From contig JADCHE010000089.1 in the NCBI GenBank assembly GCA_020248665.1, positions 1 through 35,645 on the forward strand: a stretch of DNA of 35,645 nt. Direction: 5' to 3'. The notes under the pieces are model-generated. The model searched no databases, had not been told where the DNA came from, and saw nothing but the letters and a program-made list of their open reading frames with translations. The DNA comes from Burkholderiales bacterium (GTDB lineage: Bacteria; Pseudomonadota; Gammaproteobacteria; Burkholderiales; Burkholderiaceae_E). Both the position numbers and the translations under genes were made by a program. Of this stretch, positions 8,442 through 16,881 are shown in pieces; positions within the stretch are counted from its first letter, which is position 1, and each line of letters starts with the position of its first letter.

Positions 8442-9005
8442 TCAGATCTTGCCGACCAGCTCCAGCGACGGGGTGAGCGTCTTGGCCCCCTCGTTCCACT
8501 TGGCGGGGCAGACCTGGCCCGGGTTCTTCGCGACGAACTGCGCGGCCTTCAGCTTGCGCAGGGTTTCCTTCACGTCGCGCGCGATCGCGTTGTCGTGGAT
8601 CTCGGCGGTCTTGATCTGGCCTTCCGGGTTGACGATGAAGGTGCCGCGCAGCGCGAGACCCTCTTCCTGGATGTGCACGCCGAAGGCGTTCGTCAGCTGG
8701 TGCGTCGGATCGCCGACCAGCGGGAACTTCGCCTTGCCGACGGCCGGCGAGGTCTCGTGCCAGACCTTGTGCGAGAAGTGCGTGTCGGTCGTGACGATGT
8801 AGACCTCGGCGCCGAGCTTCTGGAACTCGGCGTAGTGGTCGGCCGCGTCCTCGACCTCGGTCGGGCAGTTGAAGGTGAACGCCGCCGGCATGAAGATCAG
8901 GACCGACCACTTGCCCTTCAGGTTCTCGTCCGAAACCGGCACGAACTTGCCGTTCTGGAAGGCGGTCGTCTTGAAGGGGGCAACGGTGGTGTTGATCAGG
9001 GACAT
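8442..9005 (-). CDS. ahpC: Alkyl hydroperoxide reductase subunit C (peroxiredoxin)
   Basis: A 187-residue typical 2-Cys peroxiredoxin that reduces hydrogen peroxide, organic peroxides and peroxynitrite. The peroxidatic Cys is C47 in FTFNCPTE (the family usually has FVCPTE) and the resolving Cys is C166 in GQVCPAKW; both positions match the E. coli enzyme within one residue. The C-terminal tail ending LELVGKI is complete. The start is the ATG at 9005, as the residues MSLINT are the standard AhpC N-terminus; the frame stays open upstream but that part is not coding. It is the first gene of ahpC-ahpF and is divergent from oxyR. Confidence 0.97.
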   Translation of the reverse strand: MSLINTTVAPFKTTAFQNGKFVPVSDENLKGKWSVLIFMPAAFTFNCPTEVEDAADHYAEFQKLGAEVYIVTTDTHFSHKVWHETSPAVGKAKFPLVGDPTHQLTNAFGVHIQEEGLALRGTFIVNPEGQIKTAEIHDNAIARDVKETLRKLKAAQFVAKNPGQVCPAKWNEGAKTLTPSLELVGKI

Positions 9006-9090
9006 CGTGGACTCCGGTATCGAGGGTTGGGAGGAGAGCGGCCGCGATCCGTGGTGGTCGCGGTACGGACGCCAGTGTCGGGTCGCGCAA

Positions 9091-9129
9091 TGAATTGATC
9101 CAACGGATAAAATCGATGTTCTTGATCGG
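9091..9129. promoter_or_regulatory. Candidate OxyR operator between ahpC and oxyR
   Basis: The 132-base ahpC-oxyR intergenic region has one AT-rich island just before oxyR. In it GAT occurs four times at exact 9-base steps (9097, 9106, 9115, 9124), within TTGATC, GGATAA, TCGATG and TTGATC. OxyR binds as a tetramer to four spaced half-sites, so this is the best candidate operator. The canonical ATAG spacing is 10-11 bases, so the fit is not exact. Confidence 0.45.
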
Positions 9130-9137
9130 AGGATCCG

Positions 9138-10061
9138 ATGAGCGCCCTGCCCTCCCTGAGACAGCTGTCCTACCTGGTCAAGCTGTCCGAGAAGCTGAAC
9201 TTCACCCAGGCCGCCGAGGCCTCGTTCGTGACCCAGTCGACGCTCTCGGGCGGCATCCAGGAGCTCGAGCGCCAGCTCGGCGTGCAACTGGTCGAACGCG
9301 ACCGCCAGCATGTGAGGATGACGCCGATCGGCGACGAGCTCGTAGGGCGCGCGCGGGTGCTGCTTTCGATGGCGGCCGACCTGGTGGAGCACGCCTCGAA
9401 GGGCGCCGCGCCGATGGCCGGCCTGCTGCGGCTCGGCGCGATCCCGACCATCGCGCCCTTCATGCTGCCGGCGCTGGTGCGCACCGCGCGCGAGCGGCAC
9501 CCGGGGATCCGGATCGCGCTGCGCGAGGACACCACCGTGCGACTGCTGCTGCAGGTGCGCGACGGCGGGCTCGACTTCGCGCTGATCGCGCTGCCCTGGG
9601 ACACCACCGGCCTCAGGGTCCGCGAGCTGTTCGACGACGAGCTGTGGCTGATCGCCGCGCAGGGCGATCCGGCGGCGAAGCCGGCGCGGCCCTCGGTCGC
9701 CTCGCTCGACCCGGAGCGGCTGCTGCTGCTGGAGGAAGGCCACTGCCTGCGCAGCCACACGCTCGAGGGCTGCGGGCTCACCGAGCGCGCGAACGCCACC
9801 GGCATCGAGGCGAGCAGCGTCACCACGCTCGTGCAGATGGTCGAGGAAGGGCTCGGGCTCGCGCTGCTGCCGGAGATGGCGGTGCGCGCCGGGCTGCTGG
9901 TCGGCACCTCGGTCGTCGCACGCCCGATCGGCGCGCCGGCGCCTCGGCGGGGCATCGCACTGGTCGCGCGGGGCAGCACCGCCCGCGGCGAGGCCTTCGA
10001 CGCGCTCGCGGCGATCGCGGCGACGCTCGGGCGCGAGCCGCGGCGCCGCAGGCCGCGTTGA
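9138..10061 (+). CDS. oxyR: OxyR, LysR-type peroxide sensor
   Basis: A 307-residue LysR-family regulator. The N-terminal winged helix (LRQLSYLVKLSEKLNFTQAA, then QSTLSGGIQELERQLG) binds DNA. The regulatory domain carries the OxyR redox pair C203 and C212 in EEGHCLRSHTLEGCGL, matching C199 and C208 of E. coli OxyR, which form the activating disulfide on peroxide exposure. The ATG has GGAGGA a few bases upstream. It is divergent from ahpC-ahpF, its expected target, and converges on dsbB. The C-terminus is Arg-rich (REPRRRRPR), slightly longer than usual. A GC-rich imperfect stem around 10104-10153 may separate it from dsbB. Confidence 0.95.
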   Translation: MSALPSLRQLSYLVKLSEKLNFTQAAEASFVTQSTLSGGIQELERQLGVQLVERDRQHVRMTPIGDELVGRARVLLSMAADLVEHASKGAAPMAGLLRLGAIPTIAPFMLPALVRTARERHPGIRIALREDTTVRLLLQVRDGGLDFALIALPWDTTGLRVRELFDDELWLIAAQGDPAAKPARPSVASLDPERLLLLEEGHCLRSHTLEGCGLTERANATGIEASSVTTLVQMVEEGLGLALLPEMAVRAGLLVGTSVVARPIGAPAPRRGIALVARGSTARGEAFDALAAIAATLGREPRRRRPR

Positions 10062-10175
10062 GCGACGGCGCCGGGCGGACGAATCGGCGGCGCGCGCGAG
10101 GCGGAGCGCCGGGTGCGGCGCGGGCCGAGACGCGGCGCGAGCGCCCGGCTCGACGCGCGGCGCGGACCGGTCGGG

Positions 10176-10721
10176 TCAGCGTGCGGGCGCGCGGATCGCC
10201 GAGGCCAGCGCGACGATCGCGCCGAGCGCGACCAGCGTGAACCAGCCGCCGCCCCAGACCTCGAACGGCAGCCCGAGCAGCGTCGCCTGCGCCGCGTCGG
10301 CGCAGGTGGCGCCGACCTTGAACACCGAAGGCAGCCACGCGTCGAGCTGCAGCGACATCAGCGTCCGGTCCGCCCAGGTGAACGAGCACGAGAACTGCTT
10401 GGCCGCGACCGTGTGCTGGTACCACGCGGCGACCGCGCCGCCCGCCGCGAGCGCGAGCAGCACGACGCCCGCGATGCCACCCGCCGCACGCGGCGCCCCG
10501 CGCGCCACGGCCGCGCCGCCCAGCGCCGCGAGGGCGACGCCGATCAGCACCAGGCGCTGGATCACGCACCACGGGCAGGGCTCGATGCCGAAGCCGTGCT
10601 GCGCGACCAGCGCGACGCCGAGCGCGGCGACGCTGCCCGCGCCGATGGCGGCGAGCACCGCGGCGACGCGCGGCCGCGCGACGCCCCGGGCGGCCGGGGA
10701 GGTCGAGGAGACGGAGGCCAT
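10176..10721 (-). CDS. dsbB: Disulfide bond formation protein B
   Basis: A 181-residue inner-membrane quinone reductase that reoxidises DsbA. Four hydrophobic helices are visible. The first periplasmic loop has the Cys pair C49 and C52 ([11 protein letters not shown], the family CxxC followed by QR) and the second loop holds C112 and C140 ([10 protein letters not shown] and GATCADAA). Trp after CP and the following IQR are family hallmarks. The start is taken as the ATG at 10721 (MASVSS); the frame stays open further up to 10988 but that part lacks protein-like sequence. No dsbA partner is in the window. It is divergent from the ribonucleotide reductase gene, with 314 bases between them. Confidence 0.93.
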   Translation of the reverse strand: MASVSSTSPAARGVARPRVAAVLAAIGAGSVAALGVALVAQHGFGIEPCPWCVIQRLVLIGVALAALGGAAVARGAPRAAGGIAGVVLLALAAGGAVAAWYQHTVAAKQFSCSFTWADRTLMSLQLDAWLPSVFKVGATCADAAQATLLGLPFEVWGGGWFTLVALGAIVALASAIRAPAR

Positions 10722-11035
10722 GCCATGATCATAGCCGCGCCGCGACCGGGACGACGACGGCGCGGCGCAGGCGGGCACCGAGCCCGTGCGCCCGACCGCC
10801 GACGGATTCGCCCGATTCCGCAGATCGTCGCCTCCGATCGGCGCCGGCGCGCCGCCGTGTGGCGCACGTGGCGAGCCACCCACGGCGTAGCATCTCCGGA
10901 TCGACCGCGCCGTCCTCGGCCGAGCCTGCGGCCTGCCGATGCCCGAAGGCCCGGCAGTGGCGCCGTCTCCGCCCACGGTGGTATTCATGTCGATCCGCCG
11001 CGCACGCCGCGCGGCGCCCGGAGCGAGCCGACCGA
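10722..11035. other. dsbB / ribonucleotide reductase intergenic region
   Basis: This is a 314-base divergent region without a gene. A TAGCAT at 10888-10893 could be a -10 box for the reductase, and a perfect GTGGC-GA-GCCAC palindrome lies at 10868-10879 just upstream of it. I looked for a cobalamin riboswitch, as expected for a B12-dependent reductase, and found no convincing B12 box on the coding strand. Confidence 0.35.
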
Positions 11036-13957
11036 ATGAAGCGCGATCCCCAGCCCGCCCTGCCCGACCCGTCCGACCGGCGCCTGTCAGGCCTGCCGCC
11101 GCAGGAGGTGTCGCTCGAGGTGCTGCTCGAGAAGTACGCCAAGGGCGACGAGCGCGACGCCGCCGCCGTGCTCGAGCGGACCGCCCGCGCGCTCGCCCGC
11201 GACGACGACCAGGCCCGCCACTTCGCCGACGCGATGCGCGACGGCCTCGTGCCTGGCGGCCGGATCGCCTCGGCGGCCGGCACCGGCCTGCAGGCGACGC
11301 TGATCAACTGCTTCGTGCAGCCGGTGGGCGACTTCATGGCCGGGGAGCAGGACGGCACGCCGGGCATCATGCGCGCGCTCGAGCAGGCCGCCGAGACGAT
11401 GCGCCGCGGCGGCGGCGTCGGCTACGACTTCTCCCCGATCCGTCCGGCCGGCGCGTGGGTGCGAGGCACCGACTCGCGCGCGTCGGGCCCGGTCAGCTAC
11501 ATGCGCGTGTTCGACGCGATGTGCAAGACCGTCGAGAGCGCCGGCGCGCGGCGCGGCGCGCAGATGGGCGTGCTGCGCTGCGACCACCCGGACGTCGAGA
11601 CCTTCGTCGACGCCAAGCGCACGCCGGGCGAGCTCACCCAGTTCAACGTGAGCGTCGCGGTCACCGACGCGCTGATGCGCGCGGTCGAGGCCGACGCCGA
11701 CTTCGATCTGGTCCACGACGCCGAGCCCTCGTCCGACATCCCCGGCGCGCGCCGCCGCGACGACGGCCGGTGGGTCTACCGCACGGTGCGCGCCCGTGCG
11801 CTGTGGGACCGCATCATGCGCTCGGCGCACGCGTTCGCCGAGCCGGGCGTGCTGTTCGTCGACACGATCAACGCGCGCAACAACCTGTCGTACTGCGAGA
11901 CGATCGCGGCGTCGAATCCGTGCGGCGAACAACTCCTCCCTCCCTACGGCTGCTGCGACCTCGGCTCCGTCGACCTGACCCGCGTGGTGCTGCGCCCGTT
12001 CACCCCCGAGGCCGACGTCGACTGGCCGACGCTCAAGCGGCTCGTGCGTACCGGCGTCGAGGTGCTCGACCGCGTGCTCGACGTGACGCTGTGGCCGCTG
12101 CCGCAGCAGGACGCCGAGTCTCGCGCCAAGCGCCGCATCGGCCTCGGCTTCCTCGGCCTCGGCGACGCGCTGATCATGCTCGGGGTGCGCTACGACGCGC
12201 CCGAGGGCCGCGCGCTCGCCGCGAAGATCGCCGCGTTCATGTGCCACGAGGCCTATCGCGCGTCGGTCGAGCTCGCGAAGACGCTTGGCGCCTTCCCGCT
12301 CTTCGACGCGAAGCAGTACCTGGCCCCGCCGCGCTTCGCCTCCACGCTGCCCGAGGACCTGCGCGCCGACATCGCGCGGCACGGCATCCGCAACTCCCAC
12401 CTGCTGTCGATCGCCCCCACCGGCACGATCGCGCTCGCCTTCGCCGACAACGCCTCGAACGGCATCGAGCCGCCGTTCTCGTGGGCCTACACGCGGATGA
12501 AGCGGATGGCCGACGGCAGCCGACAGCCGTTCCGGGTGTTCGACCACGCGTTCCGCGTCTGGCGCGCGATGCAGCCCGACCCCGGCGCGTTCGACGCGGC
12601 CTTCGACGCTGGCACGCTCGAGCTGCCGCCCGCGTTCGTGTCGGCGCTCGAGATGAGCGCCGACGCGCACCTGCAGATGGTGGCCGCGGTTGCGCCGTAC
12701 ATCGACGCCGCGATCAGCAAGACCGTCAACGTGCCCGCCCACACGCCGCTCGAGGAGACCGCGTCGCTCTACACCGACGCGTGGCGTCGCGGGCTGAAGG
12801 GCATCACGATCTTCCGCCCGAACGACGTCACCGGCGCGGTGCTGTCGATCGATCCCGCGAAGCCCGCGGACCCGGCGCGCCTCGCGCCCGACGACCTGCA
12901 GCAGACGGACGCCGACCGCCGCATCGTGCTCAAGGAGATCCCCGCGCCGGCGCTCGCGTCGCTGCGCTGGCCCGACCGGCCTGCGCTGCCCGGCGGCAAC
13001 CCGTCGTGGACGCTGCTGGTCGAGCATCCGGCCGGCGACTTCGCGGTCGTCGTCGGCCACGTCGAGCAGGCCGGGCGTGCGCGGCCGTTCGAGGTCTGGG
13101 TCACCGGCAACGAACAGCCGCGCGGCCTCGCCGCGATCGCCAAGACCCTGTCGATGGACCTGCGCTGCGACGACCCAGCCTGGGTCGCGAAGAAGCTCGA
13201 CTCGCTTGCGGCCACCGCGGGCCAGGACGGCTTCGAGCTCGAGCTCGAGCCGGGCCGCGTCCAGGCCATGCCCTCTCTGGTGGCCAGCCTCGCGCGCATC
13301 GTGCGCCACCGATGCGAGGCGCTCGGGTTGTTCGCCGAGCCGTCCGCCGCCACGCCGATGCTCGACGCGCTGGTCTCGCGCAAGGAGCCCAAGACCGGCA
13401 CCGACGGCACCATGTCCTGGTCGGTCGATGTCGCGAACCCGGCCACCGGCGACGACATCCACATGATCGTCAAGGAGTTGACGTTGCCCGACGGCACGCG
13501 CCGACCCTACTCGGTCTGGCTCGCCGGCACCTACCCGCGCGCGTTCGACGGGCTGACCAAGCTGCTGTCGATCGACATGCGGATCGTCGACGCGGCCTGG
13601 ATCGGCCGCAAGCTGAAGAAGCTGGTCGACTTCGCGGAGCCGCGCGGAGACTTCTGGGCGCCGGTGCCAGGCGAGTCGAAGAGCCGCAACTGGCCATCGA
13701 CGATCGCCTACCTGGCCCGCCTGCTGCTGCACCGCTACCGGATGCTCGGCCTCCTCGATGCCGACGGCGTGCCGCTCGAGCCGATGCGTGCGTTCGCGTC
13801 GCCGCGCGCCGAGGGCGGCGACGCCGACGCGCCCCGTCGCGACGAGCGCCCCAGGATCACCGGGCGCGAGTGCCCGGAGTGCCACCACCCGACACTCGCG
13901 AAGATCGACGGCTGCGATCAGTGCGGGCACTGCGGCTGGATCGGGACGTGCGGGTGA
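11036..13957 (+). CDS. nrdJ: Class II (adenosylcobalamin-dependent) ribonucleotide reductase with C-terminal extensions
   Basis: A 973-residue enzyme that makes deoxyribonucleotides without needing oxygen. The catalytic barrel occupies about residues 60-640: the first active-site Cys is in [11 protein letters not shown] (about 92), then [25 protein letters not shown], the SNPCGEQ finger loop (about 293) with the radical-site Cys, and [22 protein letters not shown]. After it come two copies of a TSCPD-like domain (about 656-760 and 794-905), sharing [26 protein letters not shown] and [25 protein letters not shown]. The last 30 residues form a zinc ribbon or redox tail with CPEC, CDQCGHC and a final TCG. 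The start ATG at 11036 is chosen over earlier frame because coding character begins there. It is monocistronic. Confidence 0.92.
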   Translation: MKRDPQPALPDPSDRRLSGLPPQEVSLEVLLEKYAKGDERDAAAVLERTARALARDDDQARHFADAMRDGLVPGGRIASAAGTGLQATLINCFVQPVGDFMAGEQDGTPGIMRALEQAAETMRRGGGVGYDFSPIRPAGAWVRGTDSRASGPVSYMRVFDAMCKTVESAGARRGAQMGVLRCDHPDVETFVDAKRTPGELTQFNVSVAVTDALMRAVEADADFDLVHDAEPSSDIPGARRRDDGRWVYRTVRARALWDRIMRSAHAFAEPGVLFVDTINARNNLSYCETIAASNPCGEQLLPPYGCCDLGSVDLTRVVLRPFTPEADVDWPTLKRLVRTGVEVLDRVLDVTLWPLPQQDAESRAKRRIGLGFLGLGDALIMLGVRYDAPEGRALAAKIAAFMCHEAYRASVELAKTLGAFPLFDAKQYLAPPRFASTLPEDLRADIARHGIRNSHLLSIAPTGTIALAFADNASNGIEPPFSWAYTRMKRMADGSRQPFRVFDHAFRVWRAMQPDPGAFDAAFDAGTLELPPAFVSALEMSADAHLQMVAAVAPYIDAAISKTVNVPAHTPLEETASLYTDAWRRGLKGITIFRPNDVTGAVLSIDPAKPADPARLAPDDLQQTDADRRIVLKEIPAPALASLRWPDRPALPGGNPSWTLLVEHPAGDFAVVVGHVEQAGRARPFEVWVTGNEQPRGLAAIAKTLSMDLRCDDPAWVAKKLDSLAATAGQDGFELELEPGRVQAMPSLVASLARIVRHRCEALGLFAEPSAATPMLDALVSRKEPKTGTDGTMSWSVDVANPATGDDIHMIVKELTLPDGTRRPYSVWLAGTYPRAFDGLTKLLSIDMRIVDAAWIGRKLKKLVDFAEPRGDFWAPVPGESKSRNWPSTIAYLARLLLHRYRMLGLLDADGVPLEPMRAFASPRAEGGDADAPRRDERPRITGRECPECHHPTLAKIDGCDQCGHCGWIGTCG

Positions 13958-14239
13958 GGCGGTGACGCGGAGCACCTCGCGTCCTGCATTCGAAGCTTGG
14001 CGCGAGGCCGCCGCCCCGGGGTGGGTCCTGCTTCGCTGCGTCCCGCTCCAACCGCTACGCAAGACCCACCCCGGAGCGACGGCCCGAGACGTCGTGCCAT
14101 GCGAGGCACTCGGCCTCCTCTCCTCACCCCACCCCGATCGGTCGGCCCTCGCCTGCCCCCCACGTCTCTAGGCGCCAACCGTCGAACACATGCGCCCCAC
14201 CGGAACGGCCGACCGACCCAACCGCCCTGAACCGTCGGG
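13958..14239. other. Noncoding stretch after the reductase gene
   Basis: These bases, less GC-biased and C-rich, show no gene on either strand. Their main structure is the 12-bp inverted repeat at 14016-14074. Confidence 0.5.
14016..14074 (+). repeat. 12-bp perfect inverted repeat after the reductase gene
   Basis: CCGGGGTGGGTC at 14016-14027 pairs perfectly with GACCCACCCCGG at 14063-14074 across a 35-base loop. It begins 58 bases after the reductase stop. It may be a terminator stem or the ends of a small dispersed element; the long loop is unusual for a terminator. Confidence 0.6.
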
Positions 14240-14268
14240 TTGACACCCCCCACCCCCTGCACTACCGT
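14240..14268 (+). promoter_or_regulatory. Sigma-70-like promoter of the lone sulfatase
   Basis: A perfect -35 box TTGACA (14240-14245), a 17-base spacer and TACCGT (14263-14268) as -10. Transcription would start about 14275, inside the palindrome described next, and run about 110 bases to the ATG. Confidence 0.55.
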
Positions 14269-14275
14269 CCCTCAT

Positions 14276-14293
14276 CCATACAGCGGTGTACGG
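14276..14293. promoter_or_regulatory. Candidate TetR operator, site 1
   Basis: CCATACA-GCGG-TGTACGG is an imperfect palindrome (6 of 7 positions symmetric) placed on the predicted transcription start of the sulfatase gene. A close copy lies at 16809-16826 beside the tetR gene. Both agree with CCRTRCA-N4-TGTACGG, the size and shape of a TetR dimer site. Binding here would block the promoter. Confidence 0.6.
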
Positions 14294-14385
14294 GTTCCGG
14301 CCGGCGGCCGGGCGACCGGTGCGCCCCGGAGACCGGACCCGCCCGTGCCCGCCGCGCCGACCACCGCCCCGACGGGAGCCGCCCG

Positions 14386-16062
14386 ATGAACGCCCGCCGC
14401 GCGAGCCGGATCGCGCTCGTCGCGCTCGCGGTGCTCCTCGCGGCCGCGGCGCTGCTGTGGGCGAACCGGCTGGTGGTGCTGCGCCACTCGCTCGGCTGGT
14501 ACACCGACCTGGTCCACCCGCGCGCGCCGAACCGCCCGGTGCCCTGGCAGGCCGGCCCGGCGACGCCCGACGCGCCGCCCGGCGCGCGTCCGCCGAACGT
14601 GATCGTCATCCTCGCCGACGACCTCGGATTCAACGACGTCACCACCTACGGCGGCGGCCACGCCGACTGGAACGCGGCGACGCCGAACATCGACGCGCTC
14701 GCGCGCGAGGGCGTGCGCTTCGACCACGGCTACGCGGGCAGCGCGGTGTGCACGCCGTCGCGCGCGGCGCTGATGACGGGGCGCTATCCGTGGCGCTTCG
14801 GCGTGGAGTTCACGCCCACGCCTGGCGCGATGGCGCGCGTCGCGTCGTCGCTGTACGACGCGCCCGGCCGGATCCGTCCGCCGATCGTCGACCACGACGC
14901 GGCCGCGCGGGTGCCGAAGTTCGGCGAGCTCGGCATGCCCGGCTCGGAGCGCACGATCGCCGAGGTGCTGCGCGAGCGCGGCTACCGGACGCTGCACGTC
15001 GGCAAGTGGCACCTGGGCAGCACGCGCGAGATGCGGCCGAACGCGCAGGGCTTCGACGAGACGGTCTTCATGGAGAGCGGGCTGCACCTGCCCGAGCACG
15101 ACCCGCGCGCGGTCAACTCGAAGCAGGACTTCGACCCGATCGACCGGTTCCTGTGGCCGAACATGCGGTGGGCGGCGAGCCACAACGGCGGCGAGTGGTT
15201 CGAGCCCGGGGGCTACCTGACCGACTGGTACACCGACGAGGCGATCGCCGCGATCCGCGCGAACCGGCACCGGCCGTTCTTCCTGTTCCTGGCGCACTGG
15301 GGCGTGCACACGCCGCTGCAGGCGACGCGCGCCGACTACGACGCGACGCCCGCGCACCTCGACCACCGGCGGCGCGTCTACGGCGCGATGATCCGTGCGC
15401 TCGACCGCAGCGTCGGCCGCGTGATGCAGGCGCTGCGCGACGAGGGCCTCGATCGCGACACGCTCGTCGTGTTCACCAGCGACAACGGCGCGCCCGGCTA
15501 CCTCGGGCTGCCCGAGGTCAACCGGCCGTTCCGCGGCTGGAAGCTGACGCTGTTCGAGGGCGGCCTGCGCGTGCCCTTCGTCGCGCGCTGGCCGGCGCGC
15601 ATCCCGGCGGGGCAGCGCATCGACGCACCGGTGTCCGTGATCGACCTGCTGCCGGTCGCGGCCGCGGCGTCCGGCGCCACGCCATCCGCGGACCGGCCGA
15701 TCGACGGCATCGACTGGCTGCCGTGGCTCGCCGACCGGTCCGCGCCGCGGCCGCCGCCGCGCACGCTGCACTTCCGCGACGGCTCGTACCGCGCGGTCCG
15801 CGACGGCGACTGGAAGCTGATCGTCTCCGAGCGCCCGAAGCGCACCTGGCTGTTCGACCTCGCCTCGGACCCGACGGAGCGCAACGACCTGTCGGCCGCG
15901 CGGCCCGAGCAGGTCGCCCGGTTGCGCGCGACGATGGACGCGCACCACGCCGGCATGCCGGCACCGCTGTGGCGCTCGTTCCTCGAGCTCCCGGTGTCGA
16001 TCGACCGCACCCTCGACGAGCCGCAGCGGCCGGACGATGCATATACCTACTGGATCAACTGA
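14386..16062 (+). CDS. Membrane-anchored sulfatase (formylglycine type)
   Basis: A 558-residue sulfatase of the alkaline-phosphatase superfamily (PF00884). Residues 5-25 form a single hydrophobic segment (ALVALAVLLAAAALLW), so it is an inner-membrane anchor or uncleaved signal with the enzyme outside. The calcium-binding start NVIVILADDLGFND (about 65-78) and the active-site CTPSRAALMTGRYP (about 122-135) are present; the Cys of CxPSR is converted to formylglycine. GKWHLG, VVFTSDNGAPGY and a C-terminal FRDGSYRAVRDGDWKLI complete the fold. It hydrolyses an unknown sulfate ester. The maturation enzyme is not in the window. GGGAG precedes the ATG. Its end overlaps the convergent tetR gene by 8 bases. 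Confidence 0.93.
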   Translation: MNARRASRIALVALAVLLAAAALLWANRLVVLRHSLGWYTDLVHPRAPNRPVPWQAGPATPDAPPGARPPNVIVILADDLGFNDVTTYGGGHADWNAATPNIDALAREGVRFDHGYAGSAVCTPSRAALMTGRYPWRFGVEFTPTPGAMARVASSLYDAPGRIRPPIVDHDAAARVPKFGELGMPGSERTIAEVLRERGYRTLHVGKWHLGSTREMRPNAQGFDETVFMESGLHLPEHDPRAVNSKQDFDPIDRFLWPNMRWAASHNGGEWFEPGGYLTDWYTDEAIAAIRANRHRPFFLFLAHWGVHTPLQATRADYDATPAHLDHRRRVYGAMIRALDRSVGRVMQALRDEGLDRDTLVVFTSDNGAPGYLGLPEVNRPFRGWKLTLFEGGLRVPFVARWPARIPAGQRIDAPVSVIDLLPVAAAASGATPSADRPIDGIDWLPWLADRSAPRPPPRTLHFRDGSYRAVRDGDWKLIVSERPKRTWLFDLASDPTERNDLSAARPEQVARLRATMDAHHAGMPAPLWRSFLELPVSIDRTLDEPQRPDDAYTYWIN

Positions 16063-16741
16063 CGCCGGCGCGACGGCCACGCCGGGCCGGGGCCGGCGCG
16101 CGGCGCCGGATCAGGTGCTCGGCGATCGTCTCGCGCAGGTACGCGGCGAGGCCGGGCCCGGCCGCGGGCCGGGCGAGCGCCTGGTGCGCGCCGGCGACGG
16201 CGACGTACAGCAGCGCGGCGAGGTCGCGCGCCTCGGCGGCGTCGCCAACGAGGCGCTCGAACTTCGCGGTCAGCACCGCCATGCGCACGCCGTCGACCTC
16301 GGCGAGCATCGCCGCGACCGCGCGGTCCTGCCTGCCGAGTTCGCGCAGCGCGAGCTCGAAGCGCATCGCCTCGAGGTTGCGACCGCCCCGGGCGAGCGCG
16401 GCGTCGAGCAGCCGCAGCAGGTCCTCGACCGGATCGTCGCTCGCGCGCGCCTCGAGCGCGCGGTCGGCCTCGAGCTCGCGCTCGCGCCAGCGCGCGATCA
16501 GCGCCGACACCAGCTCGGCGTGGTCGGCGAAGTGCCAGTAGAAGCTGCCCCGCGTGATGCCGAGCGCATCGGCGAGCGACAGCACGCGGACCGCGTCGAA
16601 GCCGCCGGCGACGACCGCGCCGTGGGCCGCGTCGAGCCAGTCGTCGCGACCGAGCCGCGCGGCGTCGTCGCGCTGCGCGGGCGCCGGCGCGCGCGCGCGC
16701 CGCTTCGCGGCGGGGCCGCGGTCCGGGGTCCGAGAGGTCAC
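16055..16741 (-). CDS. TetR family repressor
   Basis: A 228-residue TetR-type regulator. The N-terminal helix-turn-helix is clear at about residues 35-80: WLDAAHGAVVAGGFDAVRVLSLADALGITRGSFYWHFADHAELVSAL. The ligand-binding domain that follows is helical and variable, resembling the YcdC/AefR-like group with a long helix ELALRELGRQDRAVAAMLAEVD. The GTG start at 16741 is preferred because GGAGCG precedes it at proper spacing; an upstream ATG at 16816 would place coding sequence over the predicted operator. It is divergent from the four-gene operon at 16882 and converges on the lone sulfatase, and both neighbours carry the same candidate operator. Its ligand is probably the substrate or a product of these enzymes. 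Confidence 0.9.
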   Translation of the reverse strand: MTSRTPDRGPAAKRRARAPAPAQRDDAARLGRDDWLDAAHGAVVAGGFDAVRVLSLADALGITRGSFYWHFADHAELVSALIARWRERELEADRALEARASDDPVEDLLRLLDAALARGGRNLEAMRFELALRELGRQDRAVAAMLAEVDGVRMAVLTAKFERLVGDAAEARDLAALLYVAVAGAHQALARPAAGPGLAAYLRETIAEHLIRRRAPAPARRGRRAGVS

Positions 16742-16808
16742 GGTTCGCTCCGATCGGGCCGCCTCGCGGCCGGGGGGCGTGCGGGTCCGTCCGCCGGGCG
16801 CACGTCGT

Positions 16809-16826
16809 CCATGCATCAGTGTACGG
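16809..16826. promoter_or_regulatory. Candidate TetR operator, site 2
   Basis: CCATGCA-TCAG-TGTACGG lies in the intergenic region between tetR and the divergent operon. It matches site 1 at 14276 in 14 of 18 positions, including the whole TGTACGG half. It would allow TetR to control itself and the operon. Confidence 0.55.
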
Positions 16827-16881
16827 AAGCCGCGTACCGGCGGCCAGCGCGCCGCGGGCGCGCGCCGTGGCGGAGACCGTC

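Noticed and set aside
10722-11035. Cobalamin riboswitch before the B12-dependent reductase
   Set aside because: A GCCACTG-like piece occurs only on the opposite strand near 10950, and the other conserved boxes are missing in order.
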